Shown: positions 18,594-27,877 of the stretch, piece after piece
Position numbering within the stretch: position 1 is the stretch's first letter
How the letters are laid out: every line of letters starts with the position of its first letter
Assembly (NCBI GenBank): GCA_029552745.1
Contig: JAKPDK010000169.1
Span: 1-64,000, forward strand
Reading direction: 5' to 3'
Origin: Candidatus Hydrogenedentota bacterium
GTDB lineage: Bacteria > Hydrogenedentota > Hydrogenedentia > Hydrogenedentales > SLHB01
DNA length: 64,000 nt
The notes under the pieces: model-generated
Database searches by the model: none
Seen by the model: only the letters and a program-made list of their open reading frames with translations
Told to the model about the DNA's origin: nothing
Program-made: the position numbers and the translations under genes

Positions 18594-20525
18594 TCATTTC
18601 TTGTCTTTCTGCTTGGTCGAGCTGTCATTTCCACGGTTGCCCGGAACGTTTCGCGATGCCTCTTTCATTTCTTTCGCAAGTCGACGTTTTCGCTCTTGTG
18701 CTGCTGCGTAAAAATGTTTCTTTTTCCGAACCGGCTTCGGTTTTGTTTCCAAATCAACTTTCCCAGCCGGCATCCACTTGTTCTGAACAATTCCCAATAC
18801 CGTGCTCGTCAAAATGTATAAATTCAGTCCTGCCGCCATCTTATAACAAATAAACGCAAAGAATATGGGCATAATGTTCATCATGAGACGCTGTTGGTCA
18901 TTAGGCATCGCCGTAGAGGTTGGTGTCAGCTTCTGGCTTGCCACCATGGCGATTCCCATGAGAATAGGCAGCAAGTTCAAATAGTCAAACGTATTGCCCA
19001 AAAAGGGCACATGTTGCATGAAAGGTAAATGGAGAAGTCGGTCAGGTTGTGACAAATCGCGAATCCAAACATAGTCACCAAACCGTAACAACACAAACGG
19101 AGCGCCCCTTAGTTCATAACTGCACCATAACATGCGATAAAGCGCAAAAAAGACTGGCATCTGCAACACCATTGGCAAACAGCCGCCCAACGGGTTGACT
19201 CCCCGTTCCCGATACAACTCCATCGTCTTTTTCTGGAGTTCTTGTGGGTCATCTTTATACTTGGTCTTAAGCGCCTCCACTTCCGGGGCAAGCATCTGCA
19301 TACGTTTCATACTTTTCATGCTTTTTACGGTAAGTGGATACATCGCAAGACGGACGAGAAGGGTTAGTGCAATAATAGCGATACCGTAATTCGGGATAAC
19401 CCGATAAAATGCGTTTAAGATCGCCAGTAAGACTTTGGCAAACTTATCCATAAAATCGACTGATTGGAAGAACCTTATGGTAGTGGGCAGGGTATCCCAG
19501 GCGGCGGCTAAGTAGTCATGCTGGCTAGGACCCGCATAAAGTCGGAACGCAAACCGTGCTGTTTCTGACGGTTTAACTTCAAACCGAGGAGCGGCGACTC
19601 CAAAACGGTAGTGACTTTGCGTGCCTTGTGCCATTGTTTGTGCCCCGGTAAACTCCGGCTTCAACGCAACCACAAAGTAGGTCGTCTTTAGTGCAATCCA
19701 TTCTGCATCCCACGTCTGATGGGCGTCGTCCGGGCGCAACTTCGACGTTTGCAAAATGGTATTTTTACCTTCTTTCCGCCAGACCACAGAGGGACGAATC
19801 CCCATCAGCTTATCTGCCGATTCCACATCGGGTGCCCATGTCAACCAGAATGCCGGGGTACGGTCAATTCCAAGAACGCGTGATTCGGGCTCCTGATTGG
19901 TATATTCCACAGCCGTATCTAGCACGTACGGTACATCCGCTAAGGTGAACGTCTTGCGGATTTGGGCAACGCCGGGAAGGTTGAGGGCAAAGGTCACACG
20001 TTGGGGGGTTGTCTCCACCACATCAAACCGCCGACGGTTCACTTCCGCACCGATACTTTCTTCTGTGAACTGCAACCCAAGCGGATATTCGACATCGGCT
20101 TCCCGCACAGGCGGAGACGAAGGATCTTGAGGTGAAAGAGGTTCCGGAACCAGTTGGACTTCCGACTCGCCGTAGTTGTGAAGTTTTACGTAGGCTTTCT
20201 TAAGACGGGCACCTACCCGAGTAAATACAAGTCGAAGATTTTCATTCTCTAGAACTACTTCGTCGGCGGCTGGGTCTGTTGTTTCGGCAACAGGAGGAAG
20301 AAATGGCCAAGTATCTGCACCAGCATTCGATTCCCCGGAATCTTTTTCTGAAGAACCGGATGAAACGGGTACAGACTGTGTGGGGGAGTCCGCCCCTGGC
20401 GGCGTCTGCACCGGAGCCGGGCGCGGCATGAAATATTGAAGCCAAATCACGACGAGCAGCGTCATCGCAATAATGGCGATAAGCTGATTTATAGCCGTGC
20501 TTTTATCTTGATCATCATCCCACAC
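18594..20525 (-). CDS. yidC: Membrane protein insertase YidC
   Basis: This is a 643-residue Gram-negative-type YidC. It has an N-terminal transmembrane helix (residues 12-31), a large periplasmic beta domain (about 85-375) and the C-terminal insertase core with five helices, starting near AKVLLAILNAFYRVIPNYG. The KSMKRMQMLAPEVEALK stretch matches the conserved cytoplasmic coil. It inserts membrane proteins with or without SecYEG. The start is a GTG with AGGGAG upstream. The gene follows yidD after about 50 bases. Confidence 0.97.
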   Translation of the reverse strand: MWDDDQDKSTAINQLIAIIAMTLLVVIWLQYFMPRPAPVQTPPGADSPTQSVPVSSGSSEKDSGESNAGADTWPFLPPVAETTDPAADEVVLENENLRLVFTRVGARLKKAYVKLHNYGESEVQLVPEPLSPQDPSSPPVREADVEYPLGLQFTEESIGAEVNRRRFDVVETTPQRVTFALNLPGVAQIRKTFTLADVPYVLDTAVEYTNQEPESRVLGIDRTPAFWLTWAPDVESADKLMGIRPSVVWRKEGKNTILQTSKLRPDDAHQTWDAEWIALKTTYFVVALKPEFTGAQTMAQGTQSHYRFGVAAPRFEVKPSETARFAFRLYAGPSQHDYLAAAWDTLPTTIRFFQSVDFMDKFAKVLLAILNAFYRVIPNYGIAIIALTLLVRLAMYPLTVKSMKSMKRMQMLAPEVEALKTKYKDDPQELQKKTMELYRERGVNPLGGCLPMVLQMPVFFALYRMLWCSYELRGAPFVLLRFGDYVWIRDLSQPDRLLHLPFMQHVPFLGNTFDYLNLLPILMGIAMVASQKLTPTSTAMPNDQQRLMMNIMPIFFAFICYKMAAGLNLYILTSTVLGIVQNKWMPAGKVDLETKPKPVRKKKHFYAAAQERKRRLAKEMKEASRNVPGNRGNDSSTKQKDKK

Positions 20526-20579
20526 TACCGCTGAATCTCCCTAAAGGGAGGCAGGAATCGCACAAGAAGGCAAGCGACG

Positions 20580-20789
20580 TTACGGGACAGGGTCGAAACC
20601 GCCCTCGCAAAAAGGGTTGCAACGCAAGATACGCCACACGGCAAAGCACAAGCCGTAAACCACGCCATGCTTTTGCACTGCTTCAACAGCATACTGGGAA
20701 CAACTTGGATAAAACCGACAGTTGTTTCCCAACAAGGGCGACACCCACTTTTGGTAGACGCGAATAAGAGCGATAATCACGTTAGCCAT
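20580..20789 (-). CDS. yidD: Membrane protein insertion efficiency factor YidD
   Basis: This is a 69-residue protein with the family core [26 protein letters not shown], which contains the CRFxPSCSxY signature. It associates with the inner membrane and helps YidC-dependent insertion. The ATG lies inside the end of rnpA (8-base overlap), as is common for this pair. Confidence 0.95.
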   Translation of the reverse strand: MANVIIALIRVYQKWVSPLLGNNCRFYPSCSQYAVEAVQKHGVVYGLCFAVWRILRCNPFCEGGFDPVP

Positions 20790-21138
20790 TCAACGCGTCC
20801 CCAGCACGGAAGAGCTCTAGCACGGCGGAACGGCACTCATGAAACGACATATGACTTGCTTCCGAACGCGCCACAACCACCATGTGAATATCTTCCCGGA
20901 GAAAGGGCCTGTGAGTTCGATAAATCTCCCTCAAGTACCGTTTGATTCGGTTGCGCTCGACCGCGTTCCCTATTTTGCGAGATACCGTACAGCCGAACTT
21001 CCTTCCCTGACCTTCCCGCCGAAGCCCATACCAAACGAATCCACGGCTTTGCTTTCGGAGCCCTTCTTGAAACACTCGCTCAAATTCGTTCCGTCGAATC
21101 AGACGTTCGTACCGTGGAAACGCATAGCGACTCGGCAA
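20782..21138 (-). CDS. rnpA: Ribonuclease P protein component
   Basis: The protein of about 118 residues shows the RnpA pattern: [14 protein letters not shown] near the start, the [21 protein letters not shown] basic helix, and a terminal VVVARSEA segment. It assists the RNase P RNA in maturing tRNA 5' ends. No ATG is available. TTG 21138 has GAGGAGG about eleven bases before it; a TTG at 21150 is directly against that site and less likely. It sits between rpmH and yidD. Confidence 0.9.
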   Translation of the reverse strand: MPSRYAFPRYERLIRRNEFERVFQEGLRKQSRGFVWYGLRREGQGRKFGCTVSRKIGNAVERNRIKRYLREIYRTHRPFLREDIHMVVVARSEASHMSFHECRSAVLELFRAGDALNG

Positions 21139-21158
21139 ACCAGATTCCAACCTCCTCG

Positions 21159-21293
21159 TTACACTGTCAAACGCTTGCGGCCTTTTGCACGGCGGCGCTT
21201 CAACACAAGCCGACCACCGACGGTTGCCATCCGTGTCAAAAAACCATGAGTACGTTTCCTCCGCCTGTTGGAGGGCTGATACGTACGTTTCAC
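21159..21293 (-). CDS. rpmH: 50S ribosomal protein L34
   Basis: This 44-residue protein has the standard MKRTYQPSN start, [11 protein letters not shown] middle and GRKRL ending of L34. It starts with GTG, with AGGAG about six bases upstream. It is the first gene of the rpmH-rnpA-yidD-yidC-jag-mnmE cluster. Confidence 0.97.
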   Translation of the reverse strand: MKRTYQPSNRRRKRTHGFLTRMATVGGRLVLKRRRAKGRKRLTV

Positions 21294-21435
21294 GACTCTC
21301 TCCTATCCTCTATCGGCGTTAACCGAGCTTTCCTGCACACCCCCATTGTGCAACACCATTTCACCCACGCTTCAGCCATACGCCGAAGCACTATACCCAT
21401 CTTTGTCTCGTTGTCCACTTATTGGACTGGATAGA

Positions 21436-21464
21436 ATTATACAGAAACGTCTTGACTGGGTCAA
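21436..21464 (-). promoter_or_regulatory. Promoter of the rpmH cluster
   Basis: TTGACC and TATAAT, 17 bases apart on the minus strand, lie about 140 bases before rpmH. Interspersed repeat copy 3 begins a few bases beyond the -35 element. Confidence 0.85.
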
Positions 21465-21469
21465 ATTAT

Positions 21470-21826
21470 TGTATAAGTCCAGTACCTTTGGCACTTTTTA
21501 TGTTGGATGAGCAATTATTGAAGAAAGGGTTTTCCATGAAAGTCCTTCAGGGAAAGGCAGTGACACGTGGCAGCCCTGGCATCATTGAGGCATTTACGAA
21601 CCCCTTGAGTACTCGGAATTACTTGTTTTTCCGACCTACATCGTTTTAGTGCGGTGTCGCCCTACCCCTGTCATTGCAAGGAGTGCCTTCAGGCACGACG
21701 TGGCAATCCCCTTGGGATGTTAGGGGGAACCCCCAGGACGGGATAGGGCGCACAGCAGTGCGCCCCTACAGGGGTCACCAGGGGATTGCTTCGTCGCGTC
21801 AGGGACTCGCTCCTCGCAATGACAAC
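21470..21826 (+). repeat. Interspersed repeat, copy 3
   Basis: This copy has the full leader TGTATAAGTCCAGTACC, the short frame encoding PVPLALFMLDEQLLKKGFS with an in-frame codon insertion relative to other copies, and the hairpin module to CTCGCAATGACAAC. A palindromic GGGCGAGGCATGCC element follows near 21848. It is inserted between the rpmH promoter and the next minus-strand gene. No other gene is seen in 21294-21924. Confidence 0.9.
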
Positions 21827-21924
21827 ACAGGGGACACGGGCGATGCCGGGGAAGGGCGAGGCATGCCTCGCCCCTATGAAAAAAGCCCGGGATTATGTCG
21901 TCTTTCCTGTCTGGTTCAACCGAG

Positions 21925-22812
21925 TCAGGTATTCTTCTCTAAATCAAGAAACACTTTTACAATAGCCGAGTTGTCTAATTCGCCCCATCCTTTCCGAATC
22001 GCCTCGCGCAGCAAGCGGTGGTGAAGACGACTTACGGGCGTGCGTGCTTTCGTCGATCTCCCGAGTTTGAGTATAAGCCCCACATCTTTCGCATGTTGTG
22101 CCAAACGAGCTGCAGGGGGCTCGAAACGACCTGCGCACATTCGGGGTCCCTTGGTGTCCATCACCCGGGAATATGCGGCGGAATCACGCAAAACATCCAG
22201 AAACTCGATAGGATTAATGCCCGACTTTTGGGCAAGGGCGAGCCCCTCAGCCAATACGAGGCGATTAGCGCCTAGGATGAGATTTATGACTAGTTTTGCA
22301 CAGTGCGCGCTGCCCACTTTTCCCAAAAAATGGACTTTTCGAACCAAACATTCTAGTACTTCCTTAAACCATGCGTTTTGGGAAGAAGTACCAACGAGCA
22401 TAATACCTTGCCCATCGGCAATTTCTTCACTTGAGCCTACCAAAGGGGCGTCTATAAGGAACACGCCTTGGGTTGAGAGCTCTTTCGAAAGCTGTAGGGT
22501 GTCTTCTGGATAGATAGTAGATGTATCTAGAATGACTGTTCCTCGTTGGCAGCCGGACACGAGATCCCCTTTCTTCCGAAGCACTTCTTTGACAACGCTA
22601 CCATTAGGTAAACTCAAAAAGATAAGGTTGCAAGCGCTGCCCAGTGTCTTCAGATCTGGGACCGTTCTCACTCCGATGACTCTTGCCTTCTGGCACGCGG
22701 CCGGTGCAATGTCATAACCGAGAACAGGATACCGCGCCGAAACTAAGCGCGAACCCAACGCACTGCCTACCAGTCCCAACCCAACCAAGCCGATAGGAGA
22801 AAGTTTCTGCAT
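21925..22812 (-). CDS. 3-hydroxyisobutyrate/6-phosphogluconate dehydrogenase family
   Basis: This is a 295-residue beta-hydroxyacid dehydrogenase with the Rossmann start GLVGLGLVGSALGSRLV (GxGxxG), the DAPLVGSSEEIADGQ motif and LVINLILGANRLVLAEGLAL, which includes the Lys/Asn-containing catalytic segment seen in HIBADH-type enzymes. It should oxidise a beta-hydroxyacid or related compound with NAD(P). The exact substrate (hydroxyisobutyrate, tartronate semialdehyde or similar) cannot be read. GAGGTGA precedes the ATG. Confidence 0.85.
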   Translation of the reverse strand: MQKLSPIGLVGLGLVGSALGSRLVSARYPVLGYDIAPAACQKARVIGVRTVPDLKTLGSACNLIFLSLPNGSVVKEVLRKKGDLVSGCQRGTVILDTSTIYPEDTLQLSKELSTQGVFLIDAPLVGSSEEIADGQGIMLVGTSSQNAWFKEVLECLVRKVHFLGKVGSAHCAKLVINLILGANRLVLAEGLALAQKSGINPIEFLDVLRDSAAYSRVMDTKGPRMCAGRFEPPAARLAQHAKDVGLILKLGRSTKARTPVSRLHHRLLREAIRKGWGELDNSAIVKVFLDLEKNT

Positions 22813-22940
22813 CGAGGATCACCTCATTTCCTTAAAGAGTTTTTTAGTAAGGATCACTATCTGTGCCAGACGTCCATCTAGCATAAAATAGAGGACCATA
22901 CAGAGGAAAAACTTCTATAATCAAGACCTTCAACGTTACA

Positions 22941-24056
22941 ATGGATGCCAAAGTGGAAAATCAAAAGGCAAGTACGGAAATGCGAGAAATTCTTCATGGG
23001 CGTTTCCTACCCCCGATGTGGGTATTCTTTATTCTTTTTACCTTTTCTGCATCCTTCTTTTGTAAGCCAGCCTTTCCGGAAATCGAAGAAGGCTCCCTCG
23101 TACTGGGTATCGAAAACGCTCACTTCACCTTAAACGGAAAACCCGCTTTCCTTTTGGGTTTCAGCTATTACGGCTCTTTGGGGATCGAACAACATAGTCA
23201 GATCGAGGAGGACCTACACGCATGGCGTGAGCGTGGATTCAATTGGTTCCGAGTATGGGCGACCTGGGATGCTTTCAACAACGACGTATGTGTAGCGACC
23301 TGTGAAGCGGTTCCCAGACAACCTTTTTTAGAGCGGCTCGTGTTACTGTGCCAGACAGCGGCAAAGGCTGGAATGGTTGTAGATGTGACCGTCACACGAG
23401 GCGCAGGACCCAATTTCCCAAAATCGATGGACGAACATCGAAAATGGGTCGAGACTCTCACGAAAGAACTTAAACCCTTTCGGAATGTGTATTTCGATGT
23501 TGGTAATGAACGAAATATCAGAGACAAACGATATGTATCAATGGAGGAGGTTGGAGAACTCATTAGCTGCATAAAACGGCTCGATCCAGGGCGACTCTGC
23601 ACGGCTTCGCATGGGGGAGACATTACGGAAGACGAATTGCGGAACTATTTGGAAGTCGGAAAAGTGGATTTCATTTGTCCACACAGACCGAGGCAAAGCG
23701 GGTCTCCCGAAGAGACGATACACAGGACCCAAAAATATCTCGAAACCATGGCAAAACTTGGAAAAGTTGTACCCGTACATTATCAAGAGCCTTTCCGACG
23801 TGGTTATGCAGATTGGGAACCTCTTGTTAAGGATTACCTTGTTGATCTTGAGGGGGCTCTCCGCGGAGGCGCGGCTGGCTGGTGTTTTCACAATGGTGAT
23901 ACACGACGAGGAAGCGAAGAACGCCGACCTCGGCGTTCGTTTGACATGCGGCCATCTGAGGGGACACTATGGAATCAGTTAGACTTGGAAGAAAAGTCTT
24001 TTGTAGAACAGGCGGAAAGGTTAGTCGCCGATTTATTGCGGCACAGAACAGAATAG
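22941..24056 (+). CDS. Secreted glycoside hydrolase-like TIM barrel (GH-A type)
   Basis: A hydrophobic signal sequence covers residues 26-41. The rest looks like a GH-A clan (alpha/beta)8 barrel. The acid/base candidate is Glu190 in YFDVGNERN and the nucleophile candidate is Glu283 in VPVHYQEPF, at suitable strand positions, with FRVWATWDAFNND as the early strand. It probably cleaves a beta-linked glycan outside the cytoplasm; GH family and substrate are open. There is no clear ribosome-binding site before ATG 22941; ATG codons at residues 14 and 26 are alternatives, the latter truncating the n-region. Confidence 0.65.
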   Translation: MDAKVENQKASTEMREILHGRFLPPMWVFFILFTFSASFFCKPAFPEIEEGSLVLGIENAHFTLNGKPAFLLGFSYYGSLGIEQHSQIEEDLHAWRERGFNWFRVWATWDAFNNDVCVATCEAVPRQPFLERLVLLCQTAAKAGMVVDVTVTRGAGPNFPKSMDEHRKWVETLTKELKPFRNVYFDVGNERNIRDKRYVSMEEVGELISCIKRLDPGRLCTASHGGDITEDELRNYLEVGKVDFICPHRPRQSGSPEETIHRTQKYLETMAKLGKVVPVHYQEPFRRGYADWEPLVKDYLVDLEGALRGGAAGWCFHNGDTRRGSEERRPRRSFDMRPSEGTLWNQLDLEEKSFVEQAERLVADLLRHRTE

Positions 24057-24089
24057 CCGCAGGGATGTGTGGAAGCAGGAGTGTCCTAT

Positions 24090-25076
24090 ATGGCACGAAT
24101 AGGAATCCTAAGTTTCGCCCATATGCACGCAGAGAGTTATGCGGCATGTCTGACTCAAATACCGGAAGCCCAATTGACGGCAATCTGGGATGACAACCCG
24201 GAACGAGGGCGAAAAGCCGCGGAGCGCTATTCTTCGCAGTTCGTGGAAGACCTCGACGCCTTCTTGGCGCTGCCTATCGACGGCGTCATCATTACAGCCG
24301 AAAACGTAAAACACCGGAGTTTAGCGGAAAAAGCCGCTGCGGCTGGGAAATGGGTGCTGAGTGAAAAGCCCTTAGCCACGACGGTCGAAGATGCTCAGGC
24401 GATGATTTCGGTGTGTCGCGACGCAAGAGTGGGGTTAGGGACAGCGTTCCCATGCCGGTATGTGCCATCATTGATGGCGTTGCGCGACGCCATTGCCGCT
24501 GGGGAATACGGGGAAATTTACGCCGCAACATGCACCAATAACGGGCAATTTCCGGGCGGTTGGTTTGGCGTGGAAGCATTGGCTGGAGGTGGGGCGACGA
24601 TGGACCATACCGTGCACGTAGTCGATCTGCTCCGTTGGATGCTTCGTCGAGAATTCGTATCGGTCTATTGCGAAAATGGCCATCTTCTCGGCAGAGACAC
24701 AGACCTTGATGATGTCGGGGTGCTGCAAATGGAAATGGAAGATGGCATCATCATTTCCCACATCGCCAGTTGGAACCGGCCGAAAAGTTTTCCCACCTGG
24801 GGCGATGTCACCATCGAACTGATTGGCGAAAAAGGCGTAGCGTTTGTGGACGCTTTCCGACAAAAGATCGATTTGTACGACGATGGCGCTATGCGACTTC
24901 AGTGGGACTACTGGGGCGGTAACCCCGACCTCGGCTTGATTCAAGAGTTTGTCCGCGCGGTAGACGAGCGGCGAGAACCTGCCATTACCGGGCACGACGG
25001 GTTGAAAGCTGTAGAAGTGACCGTGGCAGCATATCAATCTGTCGCCACAGGGAAACGCGTACTTCTACCAACCTGA
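24090..25076 (+). CDS. Gfo/Idh/MocA-family oxidoreductase
   Basis: This 328-residue protein carries the family EKP motif (VLSEKPLATTVEDAQA), unlike the one at 7476. A Rossmann start, the AFPCRYVPSL segment and GGGATMDHTVHVVDLLRWML, with the conserved histidines of the C-terminal domain, are visible. It likely oxidises or reduces a sugar or inositol with NAD(P). ATG 24090 has GCAGGAG upstream; a GTG at 24069 lies before that site. The gene follows the glycoside hydrolase closely and may work on its products. Confidence 0.85.
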   Translation: MARIGILSFAHMHAESYAACLTQIPEAQLTAIWDDNPERGRKAAERYSSQFVEDLDAFLALPIDGVIITAENVKHRSLAEKAAAAGKWVLSEKPLATTVEDAQAMISVCRDARVGLGTAFPCRYVPSLMALRDAIAAGEYGEIYAATCTNNGQFPGGWFGVEALAGGGATMDHTVHVVDLLRWMLRREFVSVYCENGHLLGRDTDLDDVGVLQMEMEDGIIISHIASWNRPKSFPTWGDVTIELIGEKGVAFVDAFRQKIDLYDDGAMRLQWDYWGGNPDLGLIQEFVRAVDERREPAITGHDGLKAVEVTVAAYQSVATGKRVLLPT

Positions 25077-25158
25077 AGTGTGTCACGGCCGTCTGCTGTC
25101 AACGCGCCTAGATTGCTAACGCGCTTTTCCCTTCGTCGGACGAGGAGGCTCAAGTCCC

Positions 25159-26031
25159 GTGCGAATACGCCTTATCGTAAATCCTACCGCAGGTAGAGGC
25201 AATGGGCTTTACCTGGCAAAACGACTTGAGAACTTCCTCGTCACCCGCGGCGTTAGAACAGAAACGGTCAGAACGAACCAGAAAGGAGATGCACTCCGTG
25301 CAGCGGCGCAACCAGACGTCGATTGCGTTGTGGTCGTTGGGGGCGACGGGACAGTCAATGAGGTAGCCAATGGTATAGGTCAATCGGGGATTCCCATGGC
25401 CTTACTGCCTGCCGGCACAGCGAACGCCATCGCCCGAGAGCTGCATATCCCAAAGAGCCCTGAAACCTTGGGCGAACTGATCCTACGTAATCAAACTCGC
25501 ACCATCGACGCAGGACTGTGCGGCAATAGAAGGTTTTTACTCTGCGGTGGGGCAGGACCCGATGCCGCTGTCATTCATTATGTACATAAAAAACGCAAAG
25601 GCAGGCTTGGAGTAACCGGCTATTTGTTGCCCGTCTTGCTCGTTATGACCAAGTATTCATTCCCTTCGTTCAGAGTGACCCTAGATGACTATGAAACCTT
25701 CGACGGTATTCAATATGCCGTAATTGCAAATTGTAAGTATTCCGCAGGTATTTTCCCCGCCACCAGGGAAGCTTCGGTGGCGGATGGATTGTTAGATCTG
25801 GTGATGTTTCATAATCTAAACATAGTACGGCTTGCTGGTTATGCGGCACGTTCCTTCTTCGGAAGCTTGGCAACATCAAAAGATGTTATTTATAGAAAGG
25901 TGAAAACGGTTATTATGGAACCGCTGGAAGAACCATCTATACATTTTCAACTTGACGGAGATCCGGCAGGGTTTTTGCCCGTTACGATTGAAATAGAAAC
26001 TTGCGCCATGAAAATAATCGCGCCTGATTAG
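25159..26031 (+). CDS. Diacylglycerol/lipid kinase family protein (YegS-like)
   Basis: This 290-residue protein shows VNPTAGRGNG and VVGGDGTVNEVANGI, the ATP-binding motifs of the DAGK/YegS/BmrU family, and a C-terminal beta-sandwich ending near FQLDGDPAG. It phosphorylates a lipid alcohol at the membrane; which lipid is unknown. The start is a GTG with GAGGAGG ten bases upstream. Confidence 0.88.
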   Translation: MRIRLIVNPTAGRGNGLYLAKRLENFLVTRGVRTETVRTNQKGDALRAAAQPDVDCVVVVGGDGTVNEVANGIGQSGIPMALLPAGTANAIARELHIPKSPETLGELILRNQTRTIDAGLCGNRRFLLCGGAGPDAAVIHYVHKKRKGRLGVTGYLLPVLLVMTKYSFPSFRVTLDDYETFDGIQYAVIANCKYSAGIFPATREASVADGLLDLVMFHNLNIVRLAGYAARSFFGSLATSKDVIYRKVKTVIMEPLEEPSIHFQLDGDPAGFLPVTIEIETCAMKIIAPD

Positions 26032-26096
26032 GAACTACAAAAAAACGGAATCCCACAGTAAAACAACTGTATGCTATAGCAACAGGAGATTAGGTC

Positions 26097-27059
26097 ATGA
26101 AACGTCGCACTTTTCTGAAAGCAACGGCAACGGCAGCAGCCGTGCTTGCAACAAAACCCCATGCGGAGGAGTCTGAAATGAAAAAAACGTATACTGGAAA
26201 ATTACCGAAACGGGCTTATGGTAAAACTGGTGTCGAACTCTCTGTGATTGGCTTCGGCGGCATTGTTGTGACCAATCTCCCGCAACCAGAAGCAAATCGC
26301 ATTGTGGCGGAGGCCGTGGAACGCGGGGTGAATTACTTTGACGTCGCCCCAACATACGGAGACGCGGAGGAACGCCTTGGACCTGCGTTGGAACCTTACC
26401 GAAAAGACGTTTTTCTCGCTTGCAAGACCACCCAACGTGAACGAGAAGCCGCTGAAATGGAATTCAACCGTTCGCTAGAACGTCTCCGCACCGATCACTT
26501 CGATTTATATCAACTACACGGCATAACAAGCGTGGAAAAAGATGTGGACCCCGTCTTTGTGAAAGGGGGCGTCATGGATATGCTAGTGGAAAAACGCAAA
26601 GCTGGACAGATCAGATTTATCGGCTTTTCGGCTCACAGTACCGAAGCGGCGCTTGCGGCGATGAACCGCTTCGATTTTGACTCGATCCTGTTCCCATTCA
26701 ATTTCGCGGCGTATCATAAAGGAAAGTTTGGACCGGAGGTCATGGAGCGTGCTCAAGAAAAGGGTGTCGCGCGTTTGGCGTTGAAAGCCATGGCGAAACA
26801 ACGTTGGCCGGAAAATGATCCCCTGCGGGAACGTTTTCCAAAATGCTGGTACCAACCGGTGTCCGAGCAGGATTTGGCTTCACTCGCGTTGCGCTGGACA
26901 CTCAGCCAGCCAATCACCGCGGCGATTCCCCCAGGTGAAGTACCGCTCTTTCGCATGGCGCTCGACATCGCCGAACAGTGGAAGCCGATTACTCCGGAAG
27001 AAGAAAAAGAGTTAGTTGCTTTGGCAGACCAACTTAACCCGGTCTTTCAAGCTGCATAG
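26097..27059 (+). CDS. Aldo/keto reductase with TAT-like signal
   Basis: This is a 320-residue (alpha/beta)8 aldo/keto reductase. The catalytic tetrad is visible: Asp82, Tyr87, Lys110 and His141. The N-terminus MKRRTFLKATATAAAVLA is a TAT-type signal, so a periplasmic enzyme is suggested. The family reduces carbonyls with NADPH; substrate unknown. AGGAGA lies before the ATG. Expression looks separate, with a terminator-like hairpin downstream. Confidence 0.85.
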   Translation: MKRRTFLKATATAAAVLATKPHAEESEMKKTYTGKLPKRAYGKTGVELSVIGFGGIVVTNLPQPEANRIVAEAVERGVNYFDVAPTYGDAEERLGPALEPYRKDVFLACKTTQREREAAEMEFNRSLERLRTDHFDLYQLHGITSVEKDVDPVFVKGGVMDMLVEKRKAGQIRFIGFSAHSTEAALAAMNRFDFDSILFPFNFAAYHKGKFGPEVMERAQEKGVARLALKAMAKQRWPENDPLRERFPKCWYQPVSEQDLASLALRWTLSQPITAAIPPGEVPLFRMALDIAEQWKPITPEEEKELVALADQLNPVFQAA

Positions 27060-27168
27060 GTCACGCGAAGATTTAAGCGAAGATATTTTTAAGGGAGATC
27101 TCCTTCCTAAGGAGAGGCTTCGTCTTATAGGGCAGCGTTAGAGTTGTCCTCATTGGGTGTTGTGCCTT

Positions 27169-27195
27169 CGACGGGTATAGTCACCCGTCGGTTTT
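27169..27195 (+). terminator. Rho-independent terminator after the aldo/keto reductase
   Basis: CGACGGGT and ACCCGTCG form a perfect eight-base stem with a six-base loop, followed by GTTTTC. The T-run is short, so strength is uncertain. Confidence 0.5.
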
Positions 27196-27268
27196 CGAGC
27201 AGTTTGGTGTCGTGTCTGGGGATTCACTATACTTCAAGCTTCATCAACAACGGGGAAACCTGAAAACC

Positions 27269-27877
27269 ATGTCAGCAAGAACAAACCGGTACGTCATCAC
27301 GGTATTGGCACAAGACCGTGTAGGGATAATCGCGGATGTCAGCGAGATCCTGTTTCAATTGGGAGGCAATCTCGAAGCATTGAGTCAAACCGTCGTGTGG
27401 GGGTGGTTCACAATGATAATCTGTGCGGCCTTCCCCGAAGAGGTCACGGCGGCAGCTGTTCGCGAAACCTTAGAAAAAAAAGGTGAATTTGCCGCAACGG
27501 TTCTCCCTCTTGCCAAGACAACCCCATCGCCACGTTTCGAAGGGGAACCTTTTGTGGTGACTGCCTTTGGTGAAGATAAGCCCGGCATCGTACGAAAACT
27601 GACAGCCAGCTTCGCGCGTCGCGGTATCAACATTGAAGACGTTTGGAATGAGGTACAGCAAGGAAAATTCATCGTTATTTTTCATGTGACCATCCCAGAC
27701 GACATTGACCCAAAAGATGCGCGAAACGACTTGGAAGAAGCAGCCCGCGAGGTCGGGGTAACTGTCACGATGCAGCATCAAGATATTTTCACTGCCACAA
27801 ATTCCTTGTCATTGCACACACGGCTCCCACGCCGGAATACAAAACTTGCCGCGGAAAAAAGGGACACTGTTCTATGA
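27269..27877 (+). CDS. Tandem ACT-domain protein (GcvR-like)
   Basis: This 202-residue protein has two ACT domains (about residues 8-80 and 92-165): YVITVLAQDRVGIIADVS and VVTAFGEDKPGIVRKLTASFARRGINIEDV show the typical beta-alpha-beta loops. ACT pairs of this kind bind amino acids; GcvR is one such regulator. I start at ATG 27269, with GGGGAAA about 12 bases upstream, since earlier in-frame codons would give a non-homologous leader. Its last bases overlap the UPF0210 gene (ATGA), a pairing known between ACT (UPF0237) and UPF0210 proteins. No DNA-binding domain is visible. Confidence 0.75.
   Translation: MSARTNRYVITVLAQDRVGIIADVSEILFQLGGNLEALSQTVVWGWFTMIICAAFPEEVTAAAVRETLEKKGEFAATVLPLAKTTPSPRFEGEPFVVTAFGEDKPGIVRKLTASFARRGINIEDVWNEVQQGKFIVIFHVTIPDDIDPKDARNDLEEAAREVGVTVTMQHQDIFTATNSLSLHTRLPRRNTKLAAEKRDTVL

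Noticed and set aside
21400-21445. DnaA-box-like sequences upstream of rpmH
   Set aside because: TTGTCCACT and TTATACAGA each miss the consensus and there is no cluster, so an origin is not supported here.
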